DNA from: Acidobacteriota bacterium
GTDB taxonomy: Bacteria > Acidobacteriota > Blastocatellia > UBA7656
Length of the DNA stretch: 64,000 nt
Direction: 5' to 3'
Assembly (NCBI GenBank): GCA_038040445.1
Contig: JBBPIG010000019.1
Location: 54,037 to 118,036, forward strand
Below, one piece after another: positions 60,629 through 64,000 of the stretch. The first letter of the stretch is position 1. Each line of letters starts with the position of its first letter. The notes below the pieces were generated by a model. That model ran no database searches and was not told the DNA's origin. It was given only the letters and a program-made list of their open reading frames with translations. A program made the translations under genes and the position numbers.

Positions 60629-62224
60629 ATGATACAAGAAGCATCACATCAGACGTTGCTCGCCGAACCAAGCCGTAAGAGTCGGCTTGAGCAGCTGGGA
60701 TCGCGGCTCAAGAAGATGAAATTGGGCGTCGTGCTCGCGCTTGTTGCCTTCCTCGCTGGCGCTGGCGTGATGCTGATGTACAGCCCGCTGCGCCATATGG
60801 AAGCTGGCGATTCCGCCGTTTACGATTACATGGCGCAAAGCATCGTGCGCGGTCAGATTCCCTATCGGGATGCAATAGACAGTAAGGGGCCCGGCAGCCT
60901 TTATCTGAGCGCGTTGGTGATGTTGATCGGCAAAGCCGTTGGAGTGCAAGACATCCTGGCGGTGCGGCTGTTTTACGTTGTGCTCACCGGCTTGTTGTGT
61001 ACGATCACGTACCTGGTCGCCGAAGCTTATCTTCGCAGCCGCCTGGCAGCAGTCATCGCATTCTTAATCCCGCTAGTGTCAGAGCACTTTGCGGAGATGA
61101 TGATAGAGGGAACGCGCCCGAAGCTGCCGATGATTCTATGCGGAATGGTGACCCTCCTATTGATTGCCAAAGACAGACCGTTTTGGGCCGGGCTCTTCTC
61201 CATGCTCTCGTGCCTATGCTGGCAGCCGGGCTTGGCGTTTACCGGCACCGCCGTGCTGATGTTCTCACGCTACCTGACTAGCTGGCGCGATCTGCGAGCG
61301 CTTAAAGTTCTGGCGGGCGCGGCCATCCCTCTGGCGGTAGTTCTCTTATGCTTTTATTCCGTTGGCGCTCTCGGCGACTTGTGGATGTGGACGGTTCACT
61401 ACAACTACGCGGTCTACATGCCCGAGGCAAAAGTGCCGGCGAATGTTGCGCTCGCCCAAGTCTGGCGTTTAACAACCCAGGCGATGGGTGCGAACATTAT
61501 TTGGGTCAAGCTGAGCATTGCGGGATTTGTGATTTATGCCATCGAGCGACTGTGGAGGAGGCTCAGAGAGAAGAAAGTGCTCGCAGTCCCAGACTTGTTC
61601 AGAGACGCGATCTTGATTCCTCCAGTGGTGCACCTGGCATTCTGCGTGGTCAACTGGCAGGGTCAGGAGTGCCTGATTCCTCTCTTCCCGTTCATCGGCA
61701 TTTTTGCCGGATACTTCGTCGTAGCAGTCGCGCGGATGATCATATCGATCCCACTCATCGGTAGAAACCGTTTCGCCCTTCGGCTAGTTGAATGTGCGCC
61801 AATGATTCCGGTGCTCCTCATTGTGTTATCGGTGATCAATCACGCCAGAGTTTATGAACTCGAGCCTGGCGGAACGCTGCAGGATCAGGAGGCAGAGTTC
61901 AAAGCGGTCTCCGACATCCTTGAGCCGAACGACAAGATCTATGTTCACGGCACACTCGAGCTGCTGGTGCTGCTTAATAGACCCAATTTGAATCAGTACA
62001 TATTTCTGCCCTACGGGAAGGACGAATATATCGGCTCGAAGTTGCCCGGCGGATTCAAGCAAATCCTGGCTGAAATGGAAGCCCAGGCCCCGAAGGTTAT
62101 TGCTCTATCCCGCCTGCGGACAGTGTCGCATCAAGGTGACTTGCTGCAGTGGGCCGCGGAGCACTATGACAAGCTGCCGGTAGGATTCGCTCACAATTCG
62201 GTGTACGTTCGTAAGCAGCCGTAA
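60629..62224 (+). CDS. GT-C fold membrane protein (glycosyltransferase-like)
   Basis: A 531-residue protein with a cytoplasmic N-tail and about 10 helices. The first loop MEAGDSAVYDYMAQSIVRGQ, then IPYRDAIDSKGPGSLYLSAL, follows the GT-C acidic-motif pattern (Asp-Ser-Ala-Val-Tyr, then Asp-Ser-Lys-Gly-Pro-Gly). The C-terminal soluble part (ILEPNDKIYVHGTLELLVLL, TVSHQGDLLQWAAEHYDK) is typical of the extracytoplasmic tail. A lipid-linked sugar donor is expected; the acceptor is unknown. Confidence 0.75.
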   Translation: MIQEASHQTLLAEPSRKSRLEQLGSRLKKMKLGVVLALVAFLAGAGVMLMYSPLRHMEAGDSAVYDYMAQSIVRGQIPYRDAIDSKGPGSLYLSALVMLIGKAVGVQDILAVRLFYVVLTGLLCTITYLVAEAYLRSRLAAVIAFLIPLVSEHFAEMMIEGTRPKLPMILCGMVTLLLIAKDRPFWAGLFSMLSCLCWQPGLAFTGTAVLMFSRYLTSWRDLRALKVLAGAAIPLAVVLLCFYSVGALGDLWMWTVHYNYAVYMPEAKVPANVALAQVWRLTTQAMGANIIWVKLSIAGFVIYAIERLWRRLREKKVLAVPDLFRDAILIPPVVHLAFCVVNWQGQECLIPLFPFIGIFAGYFVVAVARMIISIPLIGRNRFALRLVECAPMIPVLLIVLSVINHARVYELEPGGTLQDQEAEFKAVSDILEPNDKIYVHGTLELLVLLNRPNLNQYIFLPYGKDEYIGSKLPGGFKQILAEMEAQAPKVIALSRLRTVSHQGDLLQWAAEHYDKLPVGFAHNSVYVRKQP

Positions 62225-62291
62225 TTTTCTGGACAAACCAAGGTCACGCATGAGAGGACACCACCAAACCTAGCCGAGACCTCTCGCCGTT

Positions 62292-63272
62292 ATGGGGATA
62301 CTAGATTCTCAAACCGATCTTTCGTCTTCCCGCGATGAAAGCCACCCGTCTCTGCTTGGCCACCTCAAAATAGCTCGCGCCGATCATTGGATCAAGAATG
62401 TGTTCGTCATACCGGGAATAGTCGTTGCGATAAGCCTCGATCGCTCGACGCTGACGCCCATCCTGCTCTGGCACATTCTAATCGGGCTGCTATCGGTTTG
62501 CGTGGTGACTTCGAGCAACTACGTTATCAATGAAGTGCTGGATGCGCCGTTCGATCGCGAGCATCCGATCAAGAGCAAGCGGCCAGTTCCGTCCGGGCAG
62601 GTTAGCATTCCGCTGGCGTATGTGCAGTGGGTGGTTCTCATGCTTGTGGGCCTTGGATTGGGCTTGACTGTCTCAATCCCTTTCGCGCTGACGATGCTGG
62701 GTTTGTGGGCGATGAGCTGTATCTACAACATCCCGCCGATACGGAGCAAGGACTTGCCCTACCTCGACGTATTGAGCGAATCGATAAACAATCCGCTTAG
62801 GATGCTCGCCGGTTGGTACATTACAGGCACCAGTGCTTTGCCTCCGGCATCTTTACTGATCAGCTACTGGATGATCGGGTGCTATTTCATGGCGATCAAG
62901 CGTCTCGCCGAATATCGAGACATCAGCGATGCCGCCCGGAGCAAGGCTTATCGCAAGTCTTTTGCCTTTTATGACGAGCGCCGGTTGCTAGTCTCGATTA
63001 TGTTTTATGCCTCGCAGTCGATGTTGTTTTTCGGCGCGTTCATTATGCGGTATCGCCTCGAACTGATCCTGTCATTCCCGTTGGTCGCTCTGGTGATGGC
63101 GGCCTATTTATCTCTGGCGTTCAAAAAAGACAGCGCTGTACAGCGTCCGGAAGGGCTTTACCGTGAGCCGAGGCTGATGGCCGCTGTAATTTCATGCGCG
63201 GCGCTGATGGTCTTACTGCTGTTCATCGACGTGCCAATTTTGCACCGAATCTTTGTCCCGAGCACACCGTGA
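62292..63272 (+). CDS. UbiA family prenyltransferase (decaprenyl-phosphate phosphoribosyltransferase-like)
   Basis: A 326-residue membrane protein with about eight helices. The first Asp-rich motif is NEVLDAPFDREHP with the following IKSKRPVPSGQV, close to DPPR synthase-type UbiA enzymes (NDxxDxxxDxxHPxK). The second is in NIPPIRSKDLPYLDVL. Such enzymes make polyprenyl-phosphate-linked pentose precursors for cell envelope glycans, which fits the glycosyltransferase context. Confidence 0.87.
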   Translation: MGILDSQTDLSSSRDESHPSLLGHLKIARADHWIKNVFVIPGIVVAISLDRSTLTPILLWHILIGLLSVCVVTSSNYVINEVLDAPFDREHPIKSKRPVPSGQVSIPLAYVQWVVLMLVGLGLGLTVSIPFALTMLGLWAMSCIYNIPPIRSKDLPYLDVLSESINNPLRMLAGWYITGTSALPPASLLISYWMIGCYFMAIKRLAEYRDISDAARSKAYRKSFAFYDERRLLVSIMFYASQSMLFFGAFIMRYRLELILSFPLVALVMAAYLSLAFKKDSAVQRPEGLYREPRLMAAVISCAALMVLLLFIDVPILHRIFVPSTP

Positions 63273-63299
63273 CTTCGAGGTTCGCGCCAGCTTAGAAAC

Positions 63300-63980
63300 A
63301 TGCTTAGAAACATGAAAGGTCTCAGATTCCATCTTGATTTTCTGATACTGGGATTTGTTATTGCGGCATTCGTAACCGTAGCGGCGCAGCGTCTGGCTAC
63401 CGTGCCGGTCCCTGAAGGCGACGAGGCGTTCACGCTTCAAGTCCCGTACGAAATGCTGTACCGGGGTAAGCTGGCGTTGCCGATGTTGCGTTATCTGGGC
63501 GGCAACATCGAAAACGCCTGGCACTCTTATATCCCGGTCTACTTTGTGATCCTCAGCGAGTTTCACAAGCTGTTCGGGTTCGGTCTGGCGCAAGGGCGCG
63601 CGTTCAATTTGATGACCGCCGCGCTGACGCTGCTGATGATTTATCTGATAGGGCGCCGGCTGTTCGATTGGCGAGCAGGCTTGATAGCCGTCGTGATGCT
63701 GGTTGGAGATCAAACCTTTCTCGAGCGCAGTCGATTGCTGAGAGACGACTATGCAGCCGCGGCGTTTGCCTTACTTGCGTTCTATCTTTATGAGATAGGC
63801 GAGGAGCGCAAGAAGACGCGGTGGTACGTGGCATCGGGGCTTGCAGCAGGAGCAGGTGTCATGTGCCATACCAACATACTCTATATGCTTGGGGCGATCT
63901 GCCTGTTGATTCTGATCCGAGAAGGCAGGCGAGCTCTCTCACCCCTGGGAGCGCAGGCATCCCTGCCTGGGGGGGTGTGA
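63300..63980 (+). CDS. GT-C/ArnT-like membrane protein, cut short by a repeat
   Basis: The first 210 residues look like the N-terminal half of a GT39-like enzyme: VPEGDEAFTLQVPYEMLY (acidic first loop), then NIENAWHSYIPVYFVIL and about five helices. The family is normally 450-600 residues, but the frame ends after SPLGAQASLPGGV, which is sequence of the GCAGGCA repeat at 63945. The gene therefore appears truncated, unless translation resumes beyond the window in another frame. Confidence 0.7.
   Translation: MLRNMKGLRFHLDFLILGFVIAAFVTVAAQRLATVPVPEGDEAFTLQVPYEMLYRGKLALPMLRYLGGNIENAWHSYIPVYFVILSEFHKLFGFGLAQGRAFNLMTAALTLLMIYLIGRRLFDWRAGLIAVVMLVGDQTFLERSRLLRDDYAAAAFALLAFYLYEIGEERKKTRWYVASGLAAGAGVMCHTNILYMLGAICLLILIREGRRALSPLGAQASLPGGV
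63945..63970. repeat. CCTGGGAGCGCAGGCA repeat, single arm (copy 4)
   Basis: Only the left arm of the family is seen (63945-63970), followed by a G-run and GTGTGACGCGACCCCC. It lies inside the reading frame of the GT-C gene and supplies its last residues and stop. Confidence 0.85.
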
Positions 63981-64000
63981 CGCGACCCCCAGCCCGCCGG

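Overview
The window looks like chromosomal DNA from a GC-rich, Gram-negative-type heterotroph. The gene set fits an Acidobacteriota (Blastocatellia-like) genome: a giant multicopper oxidase cluster, many GT-C and GT2 glycosyltransferases, an ECF sigma/anti-sigma/HtrA-like trio, and abundant degenerate hairpins between genes. The taxonomy is inference, because no rRNA or ribosomal protein set (only L32) is present. No tRNA, rRNA, CRISPR array or transposase was recognised.

Layout. 1-955: end of a molybdenum hydroxylase (CoxS/CoxL-like) operon. 1122-1675: DUF433/DUF5615 toxin-antitoxin-like pair. 1695-3870: ribF and a ThiO-like oxidase. 3944-12175: surface sugar genes (membrane protein, acetyltransferase, Gfo/Idh/MocA oxidoreductase, GT2, methyltransferase, TMTC-like GT-C/TPR protein). 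12389-27630, minus strand: a copper/redox secretion cluster with a 1725-residue multicopper oxidase, YVTN beta-propeller, two SCO proteins, a cytochrome c/periplasmic-binding-protein fusion and two foldase-DsbA fusions, plus a remnant of another oxidase at 28145. 28441-32104: ETF-QO, etfA, etfB. 32310-36981: fatty acid synthesis operon (yceD-rpmF-plsX-fabD-acpP-fabF) behind a consensus sigma70 promoter that overlaps a perfect palindrome. 37187-38851: HigB/HigA-like module with a broken toxin. 39021-42031: ECF sigma factor, anti-sigma factor and an HtrA-like protein lacking its catalytic triad. 42191-50992: GT39-like enzyme, flippase-like protein, response regulator, M15-like peptidase and a large secreted subtilase. 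51137-54278: a decaying accessory patch (RhuM, GlsB/YeaQ, YhcG, VapBC remnants) with five one-base homopolymer frameshifts. 54600-63980: a second polysaccharide/glycolipid region.

Working together. The copper cluster reads as one export-and-assembly unit: the oxidase, metallochaperones (SCO), disulfide/foldase proteins and a c-type cytochrome that could take or pass electrons. The best analogy is the MofA-type putative Mn(II) oxidase loci, but the substrate cannot be read from sequence. The two sugar regions probably build a surface glycan or glycolipid. The sigma/anti-sigma operon is probably an envelope-stress regulator.

A second, cross-cutting feature is a set of at least 17 imperfect inverted repeats between genes. 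Most consist of short words repeated with variation, each site with its own word or one of four recurring families. Many lie inside apparent operons, and several supply stop codons or C-termini to the neighbouring gene, so they are not simply terminators.
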